From: Phycicoccus jejuensis
Lineage (GTDB): Bacteria; Actinomycetota; Actinomycetes; Actinomycetales; Dermatophilaceae
Assembly (NCBI RefSeq): GCF_000720925.1
Contig: NZ_JOEE01000003.1
Location: forward strand, 62,001-126,000
Length of the DNA stretch: 64,000 nt
Direction of reading: 5' to 3'
The position numbers and the translations under genes were made by a program. This document shows, piece after piece, positions 9,595-18,230 of this stretch (position 1 is its first letter; each line of letters starts with the position of its first letter). The notes beneath the pieces were generated by a model, which saw nothing but the letters and a program-made list of their open reading frames with translations, was not told the origin of the DNA and searched no databases.

Positions 9595-10625
9595 GGCCGG
9601 CAGGTGTCGACGAGGACGCGGTGGAGCGTCGCGAGCTCCTCGACGCACCGGCCCGCGCCGCGGGCGACGGCGTGCAGCGGCTCCTCGGCCGCACGGACGG
9701 GGACCCCGAGCTCGTGCGAGAGCCGTTCGTCCAGGCCGCGCAGGAGGGCTCCCCCGCCGGTCAGGGCGATGCCGCGGTCGACGACGTCGCCGGCGAGCTC
9801 GGGCGGGCAGACGTCGAGGACGGACCGGACGAGGTCGACGATCCGGGCGACCGGCGTCTCGATGGCCCGGCGCACCTCGGCCGAGCCGATGGTCACCGTC
9901 TTCGGCAGCCCCGTCACGAGGTCACGCCCGCGAACCCGTTCGGAGATCTCCTCGACGAGCGGGAAGGCCGACCCCACGGCGATCTTCAGCCGCTCCGCGC
10001 TCGACTCCCCGAGCAGCAGCGAGTACTCGGCCTTGACGAAGGCGACGAGCGCCTCGTCGATCTCGTCTCCGCCGAGGCGCACCGTGCGGCTGACGACGAT
10101 GCCGCCGAGGCTGATGACCCCGACGTCGGTCGTGCCGCCGCCGATGTCGACGACCATCGAGGCCTCGGTGCCCTCGACGGGCAGGCCGGCGCCGATGGCG
10201 GCGGCCATCGTCTCCTCGACGACGTGGACCCGGCGCGCGCCCGAGCGCAGCGTGGCGTCCTCGAGGGCGCGGCGCTCGACGCTCGTGATGTCGCTCGGGA
10301 CGCAGACGACGACCCGCGGCCGGCGCAGGCGCGAGGGGGCGACGCGGTCGACGAACCAGCGGATCATCCGCTCGGTGACGTCGGCGTCCGAGATGACGCC
10401 GTCGCGCAGCGGCCGGACCGCCGTGACGGCCTCGGGCGTGCGCCCGAGCATCTCCTTGGCGCGGCGGCCCGCGGCGACGAGCTCGCCGGTGCCGGCGCGG
10501 ACGGCGACGACCGACGGCTCGTCGAGGACGACGCCGCGGCCGCGCTCGTAGACGACGGTGTTGGCGGTGCCGAGGTCGATGGCGAGGTCCCTCCCCCGGA
10601 CCCATCCCGTCGACCAGCCGCTCAT
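9591..10625 (-). CDS. mreB: Rod shape-determining protein MreB, actin-like ATPase
   Basis: 344 residues, the standard length. It begins with the actin-fold phosphate-1 loop (IDLGTANTVVY) and also shows VVDIGGGTTDVGVISLGG (phosphate 2) and ALTGGGALLRGLD (adenosine loop). It forms membrane-associated filaments that position cell-wall elongation. The ATG at 10625 follows a -10-like TAGCCT (10638-10633) by seven bases, indicating a leaderless mRNA that starts the four-gene mre operon. An extension to 10769 exists but is upstream of this promoter. Confidence 0.97.
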   Translation of the reverse strand: MSGWSTGWVRGRDLAIDLGTANTVVYERGRGVVLDEPSVVAVRAGTGELVAAGRRAKEMLGRTPEAVTAVRPLRDGVISDADVTERMIRWFVDRVAPSRLRRPRVVVCVPSDITSVERRALEDATLRSGARRVHVVEETMAAAIGAGLPVEGTEASMVVDIGGGTTDVGVISLGGIVVSRTVRLGGDEIDEALVAFVKAEYSLLLGESSAERLKIAVGSAFPLVEEISERVRGRDLVTGLPKTVTIGSAEVRRAIETPVARIVDLVRSVLDVCPPELAGDVVDRGIALTGGGALLRGLDERLSHELGVPVRAAEEPLHAVARGAGRCVEELATLHRVLVDTCRP

Positions 10626-10773
10626 GCGGTGCAGGCTAGGCCGGGCCCGCCGGTGGGCCGGGGACGCAACGCCGGGGAGGGGCGAGGCGCTCCGGCATCC
10701 CGTGGTCGGTGTGACGGGAGTGACGCGTGGTGCCTCGCCGGGGCGGGCGGCGCGGGCCTTGCCCGACATGGCT

Positions 10774-10848
10774 GCGCCTCACCCGAGAACCGTTGTCGGG
10801 TGAGGCGCGGGCGTATCGGGTCACCCGATACGCGTGGTGCTCGTGGGG
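10774..10848. repeat. 75-bp bipartite palindrome element, copy 1 (downstream of ndk)
   Basis: A 35-nt palindrome (10774-10808, 17-bp arms with one mismatch around a single central base) is followed by a second one, GCGTATCGGGT-c-ACCCGATACGC (10811-10833), and a GTGG-rich tail. The same arrangement with the same spacing occurs at 19742-19816. It begins one base after the ndk stop codon on the minus strand, so it may act as terminator or mRNA 3' end. Confidence 0.8.
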
Positions 10849-10849
10849 C

Positions 10850-11272
10850 TCAGAGCTCGGGGAACCAGATGCCGATCTCGTGGGCGGCCGACTCCGGGGA
10901 GTCCGAGCCGTGGACGATGTTCTTCTGCACCTTGGCGCCCCAGTCGCGGCCGAGGTCGCCACGGATCGAGCCGGGCGCGGCCTTCGTCGGGTCGGTCGCG
11001 CCGGCGAGCGAGCGGAAGCCCGCGATGCACTGCTCGCCCTCGATGACGACCGCCGTCACGGGGCCGGAGGACATGAACTCGACGAGCGGCTCGAAGAACG
11101 GCTTGCCCTCGTGCTCGGCGTAGTGGCGGTGCAGCATGTCGGTCGTCGGGCTGACGACCTTGAGCGCGGCGAGGCGGTAGCCCTTGGCCTCGATGCGGCG
11201 CAGGACCTCCCCGGTGAGGCCGCGGGCGTAGCCGTCGGGCTTGACGAGGACGAGGGAGCGTTCGGTGGTCAC
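10850..11272 (-). CDS. ndk: Nucleoside diphosphate kinase
   Basis: 140 residues with the full NDK fold and the phospho-accepting histidine H121 in NIVHGSDS. It moves the gamma phosphate of ATP to NDPs through a phosphohistidine. Start is GTG at 11272, six bases after a -10-like TAGGCT (11284-11279) that also contains the stop codon of the upstream DUF4233 gene. The mRNA is therefore probably leaderless and made independently. The folC-DUF4233-ndk order is typical of actinobacteria. Confidence 0.97.
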   Translation of the reverse strand: MTTERSLVLVKPDGYARGLTGEVLRRIEAKGYRLAALKVVSPTTDMLHRHYAEHEGKPFFEPLVEFMSSGPVTAVVIEGEQCIAGFRSLAGATDPTKAAPGSIRGDLGRDWGAKVQKNIVHGSDSPESAAHEIGIWFPEL

Positions 11273-11281
11273 GCGCCCAGC

Positions 11282-11695
11282 CTAGTCGGCGGCGACCGCG
11301 CCCCCGGCGGCCACCTCGGCCTCGTGCCGGGCGACGAGCGCGTCCGCCTTGACCCCCTGGACGAGCAGCAGCACCCACAGCGCCGTGAAGACGACGGCGA
11401 CCCCGATCATCGCGGGGACGAGCACCGCGCTCAGCCAGGTCGCGAGCTGGACGAGCCAGCCGAGGGTGATGCCGTACGGACGGCGCATCAGGCCACCGGC
11501 GACGACCGCCGCGAGCGCCAGCCCCATCCCGACCCACAGCAGGCGGCTGCCGTCGTCGGGACGCCCGTCGGCGATGGCCTGCGCGCGGGCGACGAGCGCG
11601 AAGAACGACAGCACGATCGCCTGCCCGACGAGGACGACCGCCAGGAGACGGAACGTCAGCTTGCCCTGCTGCCCGTAGAGGTGCAGGCGCCTCAT
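11282..11695 (-). CDS. DUF4233 membrane protein
   Basis: 137 residues with four predicted membrane helices. It matches the DUF4233 family, usually encoded between folC and ndk in actinobacteria, as here apart from an insertion. Function is unknown. The ATG overlaps the stop of the L7/L12-like gene (11695-11692), and its own TAG lies inside the ndk promoter. Confidence 0.85.
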   Translation of the reverse strand: MRRLHLYGQQGKLTFRLLAVVLVGQAIVLSFFALVARAQAIADGRPDDGSRLLWVGMGLALAAVVAGGLMRRPYGITLGWLVQLATWLSAVLVPAMIGVAVVFTALWVLLLVQGVKADALVARHEAEVAAGGAVAAD

Positions 11696-11964
11696 CGGGG
11701 CCCGCCGCTCTTCCAGCTGTAGGTCTCGACCGCGGCCTTGGACTGCGCGAGGCTCGCTCCGGTCGCCGCCCGGTAGTGCTTGATCGCCGCGACCGCCTGC
11801 CCCTGCGCGAGCGAGGCGTCGATGACCTGCCGCACGTCCGCCGAGAGCTCCTCCACCGGGGTGAACGTCACGTCGGCGCCGCCCTGCTGCGCGCGCACCG
11901 CCCGGACGACGTACCAGACGGCCACGAGCGCGGCCACGATCAGCACGAGCTTGAGCAGGGTCAT
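11692..11964 (-). CDS. Membrane-anchored protein with ribosomal L7/L12 C-terminal-like domain
   Basis: 90 residues: one N-terminal helix (about residues 3-22), then a small domain. Its run AVAAIKHYRAATGASLAQSK resembles the L7/L12 C-terminal helix-loop-helix (EAIKLVREATGLGLKEAK type). Such stand-alone modules occur in actinobacteria without known function. The ATG at 11964 is six bases after a -10-like TACGCT (11976-11971), suggesting leaderless expression. It is translationally coupled to DUF4233. Confidence 0.75.
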   Translation of the reverse strand: MTLLKLVLIVAALVAVWYVVRAVRAQQGGADVTFTPVEELSADVRQVIDASLAQGQAVAAIKHYRAATGASLAQSKAAVETYSWKSGGPR

Positions 11965-12092
11965 GCGTCCAGCGTAGGCGAGCCCGCCGGGAGGCCCTGA
12001 CATCCGTCACGCACTGACGCGCGCGGACGTCACGGCGCTCTCGTGACGGCCGACCGAGGCGTCCGGCCGCCGCCCACGGGAGGGTCGTGGCC

Positions 12093-13004
12093 ATGGACGC
12101 GATCACCCTCAGGGGACTCCGCAAGCACTTCGGCGACGTGCGCGCCGTCGACGGCATCGACCTCACGATCGGCCAGGGCGAGGTCGTCGCGCTGCTCGGC
12201 CCGAACGGCGCCGGCAAGTCGACGACGATCGACCTCGTCCTCGGCCTTGGCACGCCGAGCGACGGCGACGTCTCCGTCTTCGGGATGCACCCGCGCGAGG
12301 CCGTCGACCGGGGTCTCGTCTCGGCGGTGCTGCAGTCCGGCGGCCTCCTCGAGGACCTGACGGTCCGCGAGAGCGTCGAGTACACCGCCGCGCTCTTCCC
12401 GTCCGCGCGGCCGGTCGACGAGGCGCTCGAGGCCGCGGGCGTCACCGCGATCGCCGCGCGCCGCATCAAGGACTGCTCCGGCGGCGAGCAGCAGCGCACC
12501 CGCTTCGCGATGGCGCTCGTGCCCGACCCCGAGCTCGTCGTCCTCGACGAGCCGACGACCGGGATGGACGTCTCCGCCCGCCGCGCCTTCTGGCAGGCCA
12601 TCCACGCGGACGCCGCGCAGGGGCGCACCGTCGTCTTCGCGACGCACTACCTCGAGGAGGCCGAGACCTGGGCCGACCGCGTCGTCGTCGTCCGCGGCGG
12701 ACGGGTCGTCGCCGACGGCACGCCGGCCGAGCTCGGTGCGATGAGCGCGGGCCGCGTCGTGCGGGCCACCCTGCCCGGCGCCGACGCCGACGCGCTGCGG
12801 GCGCTGCCGGGCGTCGTCGAGGTCGAGGTGCGCGGCGCCGCGATCTCCGTCGTGAGCACCGACTCGGACGCCCTCGCCCGGCACCTGCTCACCACCACCG
12901 CCGCCCGCGACCTCGAGATCGCCGGCCGGCGCCTCGAGGACACGTTCGTCGCGCTCACCAGCGAGGACGCCACCGCCCCCACGACCGAAGGACTCCCCCG
13001 ATGA
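12093..13004 (+). CDS. ABC transporter ATP-binding protein (ABC-2 exporter type)
   Basis: 303 residues. Walker A GPNGAGKST (about residues 37-45), signature CSGGEQQR and Walker B LVVLDEPTTGMD are intact. A C-terminal extension of about 80 residues is typical of drug/lipid exporter ATPases. GGGAGG sits about 8 bases before ATG 12093, and an earlier GTG at 12087 would be too close to it. The TGA overlaps the permease ATG. With the permease, kinase and regulator downstream it forms a four-gene operon, probably a self-sensing export system for a peptide, antibiotic or lipid. Confidence 0.93.
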   Translation: MDAITLRGLRKHFGDVRAVDGIDLTIGQGEVVALLGPNGAGKSTTIDLVLGLGTPSDGDVSVFGMHPREAVDRGLVSAVLQSGGLLEDLTVRESVEYTAALFPSARPVDEALEAAGVTAIAARRIKDCSGGEQQRTRFAMALVPDPELVVLDEPTTGMDVSARRAFWQAIHADAAQGRTVVFATHYLEEAETWADRVVVVRGGRVVADGTPAELGAMSAGRVVRATLPGADADALRALPGVVEVEVRGAAISVVSTDSDALARHLLTTTAARDLEIAGRRLEDTFVALTSEDATAPTTEGLPR

Positions 13005-13819
13005 CCGCCCTGCCCACGTCGACGGCGCGACCGGCCCCGCGCCGCCCGCTGCTCAACCCGACCGTGCTGCGCATCGAGCTGCGCCGGCTCGTGCGCAACC
13101 GCCGCGTCCTCGTGTTCACCTTCGTCTTCCCCGCGGTGATGCTCGTCTTCATCGGCAGCCAGATCACCGGCCAGGACGACGTGCTCGGACCGCACGCCGT
13201 CGCCAACGTCGGCGCCTACGTCATGGCGAGCATGGCGGTCTACGGCGCGGTGATGGCCTCGACGTCGGCCGGCGCGTCGGTCTCGATCGAGCGCGCGGCC
13301 GGGTGGAGCCGGCAGCTGCGGCTCACCCCGGCCCGACCGGTGTCGCACGTCCTCGTCAAGATGCTCGTCGCCGTCGTGCTCGGCACCTGCGCCACGCTGG
13401 TGACCTTCGCCGTCGGCGCCGCCACCGGGACCGCGCACCTCACCCGGCTCGCGCCGTGGTGGCAGATGGCGCTCGTCATCGTCGTCGGGTCGCTCGTCTT
13501 CGCCGCCTTCGGGCTCTTCATGGGCTACCTGCTGCCCAGCGAGAACGCGATGCAGTTCCTCGGGCCCCTGCTCGCCGTCCTCGCCATCCTCGGCGGGCTG
13601 TTCTCGGGACCGCTCCCGACCGACTCCCTCTACGGGCAGATCGCGCAGTACACCCCGATCTACGGCCTGAGCCAGCTGGCCCACTGGCCCCTGACGCTGA
13701 CCACCGCCGGCACGCACGACGCCTTCCACGTCTCCTGGGTGCTTGACCTCGTCGTCTGGGGTGCGCTGTTCGTCGCCGGAGCCGTGTGGCGCTTCCGCCG
13801 TGACACCGACCGGGTCTGA
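13001..13819 (+). CDS. ABC-2 type transporter permease
   Basis: 272 residues with six predicted membrane helices, after a cytoplasmic N-terminus of about 35 residues that ends in the amphipathic RIELRRLVRNRRVLVFTFVF. This fits the ABC-2 exporter family. It overlaps the ATPase gene by four bases and is followed after six bases by the histidine kinase. The substrate is unknown; coupling to a NarL-type two-component pair is typical of bacteriocin or antibiotic resistance exporters. Confidence 0.92.
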   Translation: MTALPTSTARPAPRRPLLNPTVLRIELRRLVRNRRVLVFTFVFPAVMLVFIGSQITGQDDVLGPHAVANVGAYVMASMAVYGAVMASTSAGASVSIERAAGWSRQLRLTPARPVSHVLVKMLVAVVLGTCATLVTFAVGAATGTAHLTRLAPWWQMALVIVVGSLVFAAFGLFMGYLLPSENAMQFLGPLLAVLAILGGLFSGPLPTDSLYGQIAQYTPIYGLSQLAHWPLTLTTAGTHDAFHVSWVLDLVVWGALFVAGAVWRFRRDTDRV

Positions 13820-13825
13820 CACCCT

Positions 13826-15010
13826 GTGAGCGTGACGGGGCGGCCCTGGGCGAGCCGGCGGGACGAGGACGACCTCGTCGCGCCGGTCCCGGCGTCGGCG
13901 GGGGTCGCGCGGCGGCTCATCGGGCTCATCTGGGTGGTCTACCTCCTCGAGCCCCTCGTCACCGCGTGGCGGACGACCGGGGCGGACCGGGTGGCCGGCG
14001 TCGGCCTGCTCGCGCTCTTCGTCGTCGTCTACGTGTGGCACTACGTCGTCTCCCCGCTGCCGGGCGTCTCGCGGTCGGGCGTCACGACGCCGGAGGGCGG
14101 CCCGTGGCCGCGCGCCCTGCGCTTCGCCCTGCTCTCCGCGCTGTCGGCCGGCTGCGTGCTTGTCATCGGGCAGACGGCCACCGCGACCTGGGTCTTCGTC
14201 GCCGTGTCGGCGATGTGGACCTTCGGCGGGTGGGTCCCCTACGTCATCGCGGTCGGTCTCGCCGCGCTCTACGAGGTTCTCGCACACCGGGTCCCAGGGT
14301 GGGAACGCGACAACAGCCTGAGCTTCGCCATCGCCTTCGCGGTGCTGGCCATCACGAGCGGGATGGTGGCCGTCCGCCGCTCGCGCGACCTCGCCGAGGC
14401 CCAGCGCGAGAACGCCCGCCTCGCCGTCGAGGACGAGCGCAACCGGGTCGCCCGCGACCTGCACGACATCCTCGGCCACTCGCTCACCGTCATCCGGGTC
14501 AAGGCCGAGCTCGCGGCCCGGCTCGTCGACCTCGACCCGGCCCGCGCGAAGGCCGAGGTGGAGGAGGTCGAGTCGCTCGCCCGTGAGGCGCTGGCCGACG
14601 TCCGCGGGGCGGTCGAGGGCTTCCGCGAGATCTCGCTCGCCGGCGAGATCGCCCGCGCGCGGGCCGCACTGTCGTCCGCGGGCATCGAGGCCGACCTGCC
14701 GCGCCGGGTCGACGGGGTCGCCCCCGACCTGCGCGAGCTCTACGCGTGGACCGTCCGCGAGGGCGTCACGAACGTCATCCGGCACAGCGGGGCGAGCACC
14801 TGCCGGGTCACCATCGACGACGGCGGCCTGCGCCTCGCCGACGACGGACGGGTACCGCCCGGAGGTCCCGCCGCCCGCTCGGCCGGCCACGGTCTGCGCG
14901 GGCTCGCCGAACGAGCGCGCACCGCCGGCGCCGTCCTCACCGCACGCCGCCTCGAGCCCCGCGGCTTCGAGATCGTCGTCTCCGCCACCGACACCGGGAG
15001 CCGTCCGTGA
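13826..15010 (+). CDS. Sensor histidine kinase, DesK/LiaS-like (HisKA_3)
   Basis: 394 residues from GTG 13826. Five to six membrane helices occupy residues about 28-185 with no large outside domain, so sensing is probably in the membrane or through the transporter. The phospho-accepting histidine is H213 in VARDLHDILGHS (HisKA_3 type). A C-terminal HATPase domain follows, with GHGLRGLAERARTAG as part of the ATP lid. The stop overlaps the GTG of the response regulator. Confidence 0.93.
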   Translation: MSVTGRPWASRRDEDDLVAPVPASAGVARRLIGLIWVVYLLEPLVTAWRTTGADRVAGVGLLALFVVVYVWHYVVSPLPGVSRSGVTTPEGGPWPRALRFALLSALSAGCVLVIGQTATATWVFVAVSAMWTFGGWVPYVIAVGLAALYEVLAHRVPGWERDNSLSFAIAFAVLAITSGMVAVRRSRDLAEAQRENARLAVEDERNRVARDLHDILGHSLTVIRVKAELAARLVDLDPARAKAEVEEVESLAREALADVRGAVEGFREISLAGEIARARAALSSAGIEADLPRRVDGVAPDLRELYAWTVREGVTNVIRHSGASTCRVTIDDGGLRLADDGRVPPGGPAARSAGHGLRGLAERARTAGAVLTARRLEPRGFEIVVSATDTGSRP

Positions 15011-15618
15011 CCCCCATCCGCGTCGTTCTCGCCGACGACCAGGCCCTCGTGCGCGGCGCCCTCGCCGCGCTGCTCGACCTCGAGCCCGACCTCGAGGTCG
15101 TCGGCCAGGCCGAGGACGGCGAGCACGTCGCCCGCATCGTCGCCGAGACCACGCCCGACGTCGTGCTCATGGACGTCGAGATGCCCGGTGGTGACGGCAT
15201 CGACGCCACCGCGCTGCTGCGCGAGCGCCACCCCGACGTGCGGGTACTCGTCGTCACGACCTTCGGCCGGCCGGGCTACCTGCGCCGGGCGATGCAGGCC
15301 GGCGCGTCCGGGTTCGTCGTCAAGGACACCCCGGCCCACGCCCTGGCCGATGCCGTCCGGCGCGTGCACGCCGGGCTGCGGGTCGTCGACCCGGCGCTGG
15401 CCGCGGACTCCCTGGCGCTCGGCGACTCGCCGCTCACCCCGCGCGAGACCGAGGTGCTGCGGGCCGCCGAGTCGGGCGCGACCATCGCGCAGCTGGCCCG
15501 GACCCTGCACCTCTCGGAGGGCACGGTGCGCAACCACCTCAGCTCCGTCATCGGCAAGACCACGGCCCGCAACCGCGCCGACGCGGTGCGCGTCGCCCGC
15601 GAGGCCGGCTGGCTCTGA
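15007..15618 (+). CDS. NarL/LuxR-family response regulator
   Basis: 203 residues. The receiver domain has the acidic pair D10/D11, phosphorylation site D56 (VLMDVEMPG) and the conserved lysine in FVVKDTPA. The C-terminal LuxR helix-turn-helix begins at LTPRETEVLRAAESG and includes LSEGTVRNHLSS. It is the cognate partner of the kinase just upstream (GTGA overlap) and probably controls the ABC transporter in the same operon. It ends 17 bases from the convergent folC. Confidence 0.95.
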   Translation: MTPIRVVLADDQALVRGALAALLDLEPDLEVVGQAEDGEHVARIVAETTPDVVLMDVEMPGGDGIDATALLRERHPDVRVLVVTTFGRPGYLRRAMQAGASGFVVKDTPAHALADAVRRVHAGLRVVDPALAADSLALGDSPLTPRETEVLRAAESGATIAQLARTLHLSEGTVRNHLSSVIGKTTARNRADAVRVAREAGWL

Positions 15619-15635
15619 GGCCGCGCTGCCGGCGG

Positions 15636-17027
15636 TCAGACGTCGGTGGTGCCGAGGAGCATCCGCACCTCGGCGGCCGTGACGACCGAGCCGGTGGCGA
15701 GGACGCCGCCGGCGACGCCGCCCTCGTCGGCGAGGCCCGCCGCCCGGTCGAGGGCGTCCGGCAGGTCGTCGACGACGGTGACGCGGTGCTCGCCGAAGAT
15801 CTCGGCCGCCAGCTCGCCGAGCTCGCGCGGGCGCATCGAGCGGGGCGAGGTGTTGCGGGTGACGACGACCTCGTCGAGCAGCGGCTCGAGGACCTCGAGC
15901 ATCTCGGCGGCGTCCTTGTCGGCCATGACGGCGACGACCCCGACGAGCTTGACGAAGGTGAACGCGTCCGACATCGCGTCGCGCAGCGCCCGGGCACCGG
16001 CGGGGTTGTGGGCGGCGTCGACGAGGACGGTCGGGCTGCGACGGACGATCTCGAGGCGGCCGGGCGACTCGACCGCGGCGAGGCCGGCGCGCAGGACCTC
16101 GACGTCGAGCGCCTGCTCGCCGCCCCCGACGAACGCCTCGACGGCGGCGACGGCCACGGCGGCGTTCTGCGCCTGGTGGGCGCCGTGCAGCGGCAGGAAC
16201 AGGTCGGGGTACTCGCCGGCGAGACCCTTGAGCGACAGCTGTTGACCGCCGACCGCGACCTCGCGTGTCGTGACTCCGAAGTCGTTGCCCTCGAACACGA
16301 TCCGCGCACCGACCTCGGCTGCGCGGTCGACGAGGACCTCGGCCGCGTCGCGGTCGTCCTGCACGCCGGAGACGGCGATGCCGTCGGCCTTGATGATGCC
16401 GGACTTCTCCTGCGCGATCTCGGCCGGCGTGTCCCCGAGGAAGTGCCGGTGGTCGACGTCGATCGGCGTGATGACGGACACCGGGGCGTCGACGACGTTG
16501 GTCGCGTCCCACGCGCCACCCATCCCGACCTCGACGACGGCGACGTCGACGGGCAGGTCGGCGAACGCCGCGTAGGCGACCGCGACGAGGACCTCGAAGT
16601 ACGTCATCCGCGGGCCGCCCTCGGCCGCCGAGCGCGCGTCGACGATCTCGACGAACGGGATGACGTCGTCGTAGGCGGCGAGGAAGCGCTCGGCGTCGAC
16701 CGGGCGACCCCCGACCGCGATCCGCTCGAGCATCGAGTGCAGGTGCGGGCTGGTGAACCGGCCTGTCTTGAGGCCCATCTCGCGCAGCACCGACTCGATG
16801 ATGCGCGCGGTGCTGGTCTTGCCGTTGGTGCCGGTGACGTGCACGACCGGGAAGGTGCGCTGCGGGTCGCCGACGAGCTCCATGACGGCCGCGATGCGGT
16901 CGAGCGAGGGCTGGAGGTCGTGCTCGGGCGCGCGGGAGAGGATGGACTCCTCGACCTCGCGCAGGCGCTTGCGGACCTCGAGGGCGTGCGCGGCCTCGCG
17001 CTGGGCGGCGTCGGGTGCAGGGCTCAC
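15636..17027 (-). CDS. folC: Bifunctional folylpolyglutamate synthase/dihydrofolate synthase
   Basis: 463 residues with the Mur-ligase ATP site VTGTNGKTSTAR near the N-terminus, the central DxDHxxxLG-type sequence (PIDVDHRHFLGDT) and the C-terminal AHNPAGARAL motif. It adds glutamates to folates using ATP. GTG 17027 was chosen because GGGAGGA lies about 9 bases upstream; earlier in-frame ATGs would read through that site. In most actinobacteria folC directly precedes DUF4233 and ndk. Here 3.6 kb, including an opposite-strand operon, has come between. Confidence 0.95.
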   Translation of the reverse strand: MSPAPDAAQREAAHALEVRKRLREVEESILSRAPEHDLQPSLDRIAAVMELVGDPQRTFPVVHVTGTNGKTSTARIIESVLREMGLKTGRFTSPHLHSMLERIAVGGRPVDAERFLAAYDDVIPFVEIVDARSAAEGGPRMTYFEVLVAVAYAAFADLPVDVAVVEVGMGGAWDATNVVDAPVSVITPIDVDHRHFLGDTPAEIAQEKSGIIKADGIAVSGVQDDRDAAEVLVDRAAEVGARIVFEGNDFGVTTREVAVGGQQLSLKGLAGEYPDLFLPLHGAHQAQNAAVAVAAVEAFVGGGEQALDVEVLRAGLAAVESPGRLEIVRRSPTVLVDAAHNPAGARALRDAMSDAFTFVKLVGVVAVMADKDAAEMLEVLEPLLDEVVVTRNTSPRSMRPRELGELAAEIFGEHRVTVVDDLPDALDRAAGLADEGGVAGGVLATGSVVTAAEVRMLLGTTDV

Positions 17028-17079
17028 CCGCCCATCCTCCCGCATCCCACGGCCGCCACGGGAACCGGCCGGTGCCCGT

Positions 17080-17880
17080 TCACGCGGGACGGCGGGCCAC
17101 CGCGCAGCGCGCGGTCGCGCCCAGCGTGAACGGCCCACCCGTCCCGCCGAGGCGTTGCTCGACGCCGGAGCGCACCCGGGCGCGCTGCTCCTCGGGCAGG
17201 CCGAGGAGGTGGCTGCCCGCCGGTCCGATGCCCGCGAGGAAGCCCGTCCAGAGCTCGTCGACGTCCGCGTAGGTCGACGACACGGCCAGCACGCTCTCCT
17301 CGACCTCGCCCAGCCCGGCCGCCGAGAAGAGGTCGGCGATCTCGCCCGGCCGCCCGAACCGGAGGGTGCGTGCCTCGTCGGGGGCCTCGGGGTCGACGTC
17401 GAGGGCGGCGTCCCAGTAGAGGCGGAGCATCTCCATCCCGGCCGAGGAATCCCAGACGCAGGCGGCCACCGTGCCGCCCGGGCGCACGACGCGGACCATC
17501 TCGGCGGCGGCCGCGGTGGGCTCGCTCACGAAGTGCAGGACGAGCTGGGCGAGGGCGACGTCGTGGGTCCCGTCGTCGGCCGGCAGCGCCTCGGCCCGCC
17601 CCTCGCGCACGTCGACGCCCGGGCACCGCCCGCGGCAGGAGGCGACGAACGGCGGGGACGGGTCGACGGCGGTGACGGCCGCAGCCCCGAGCCGGTCCAC
17701 GAGCACCTCGGTCAGCGCGCCCGGACCGCAGCCGACGTCGAGGGCGCGCTGCCCCGCTGCCACGCCGGCGGCGTCGGCGAAGACGGGGGCCAGGGCCCGG
17801 GAGTAGCGGCCCATGAAGCGGTCGTAGACCTCGCCCGGCTGCCGGAACGTCCGGGCACCGTCCACCTCGTCGCTGGCCAT
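17080..17880 (-). CDS. Class I SAM-dependent methyltransferase (UbiE/Methyltransf_11 type)
   Basis: 266 residues. The SAM-binding motif I is LDVGCGPGALTEVL and motif II is seen at DVALAQLVLHFV, with the post-motif MVRVVRPGGTVAACVWD. ATG 17880 has a strong GGAGGAG Shine-Dalgarno. An upstream in-frame ATG (17922) lacks one. The substrate is unknown. It lies 52 bases upstream of folC on the same strand and may be co-transcribed. Confidence 0.88.
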   Translation of the reverse strand: MASDEVDGARTFRQPGEVYDRFMGRYSRALAPVFADAAGVAAGQRALDVGCGPGALTEVLVDRLGAAAVTAVDPSPPFVASCRGRCPGVDVREGRAEALPADDGTHDVALAQLVLHFVSEPTAAAAEMVRVVRPGGTVAACVWDSSAGMEMLRLYWDAALDVDPEAPDEARTLRFGRPGEIADLFSAAGLGEVEESVLAVSSTYADVDELWTGFLAGIGPAGSHLLGLPEEQRARVRSGVEQRLGGTGGPFTLGATARCAVARRPA

Positions 17881-18002
17881 GGCTCCTCCTCGCCGGCAGG
17901 GCGCGGGCGCGTCCGTGGGCAACCGGTCACGCTACGCCCGAGCGCCGGCGCGGCGACAGCCCCCCGGCTGACGGGCGGGTCGCCACGAGGACGCCACACA
18001 AC

Positions 18003-18050
18003 CCAACAGTTGGTTATGGATTGCATAACCGTTGCTTGTTCAACTACGGT
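18003..18050 (+). promoter_or_regulatory. Promoter and dyad operator of the cysteine dioxygenase operon
   Basis: Two dyads overlap an unusually AT-rich patch: CCAACAGTTGG (18003-18013) and GGTTATG-n5-CATAACC (18012-18030). A candidate -35 TTGCAT (18022-18027) and -10 TACGGT (18045-18050) are 17 bases apart. The expected start of transcription falls at or next to the ATG at 18057. The dyads overlap the -35, which would suit a repressor. Confidence 0.55.
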
Positions 18051-18056
18051 CGTCGC

Positions 18057-18125
18057 ATGAGCTCGCCCCGATCGTCGACCTGCTCCCCGGCGGCCGTGCC
18101 GGCGGGTCGTCGCTGTCCGCGCTGA
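18057..18125 (+). CDS. Candidate leaderless Cys-containing leader peptide of the cdo operon
   Basis: A 22-codon frame, MSSPRSSTCSPAAVPAGRRC plus two residues, begins exactly where transcription from the predicted promoter should start and stops 105 bases before the cysteine dioxygenase ATG. It has two cysteine codons (9 and 20), the second just before the stop. Leaderless Cys-containing upstream frames are known in mycobacteria to control sulfur genes in response to cysteine. The link to this gene is inference from position and content. No protein family match is claimed. Confidence 0.5.
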   Translation: MSSPRSSTCSPAAVPAGRRCPR

Positions 18126-18230
18126 CCGCTCCGCACGCCCGACCTCCCCCCACCGACCGCCGTCGAGCGGCCGCGCCCTCGCGCGCCGTGACGGCCCCTC
18201 CCGCACGCACCGCCACCCGAAGGATCCGCC

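Noticed and set aside
12093..15618. Lantibiotic biosynthesis cluster around the ABC/two-component genes
   Set aside because: No precursor peptide, LanB/LanC/LanM or protease genes were found on either side.
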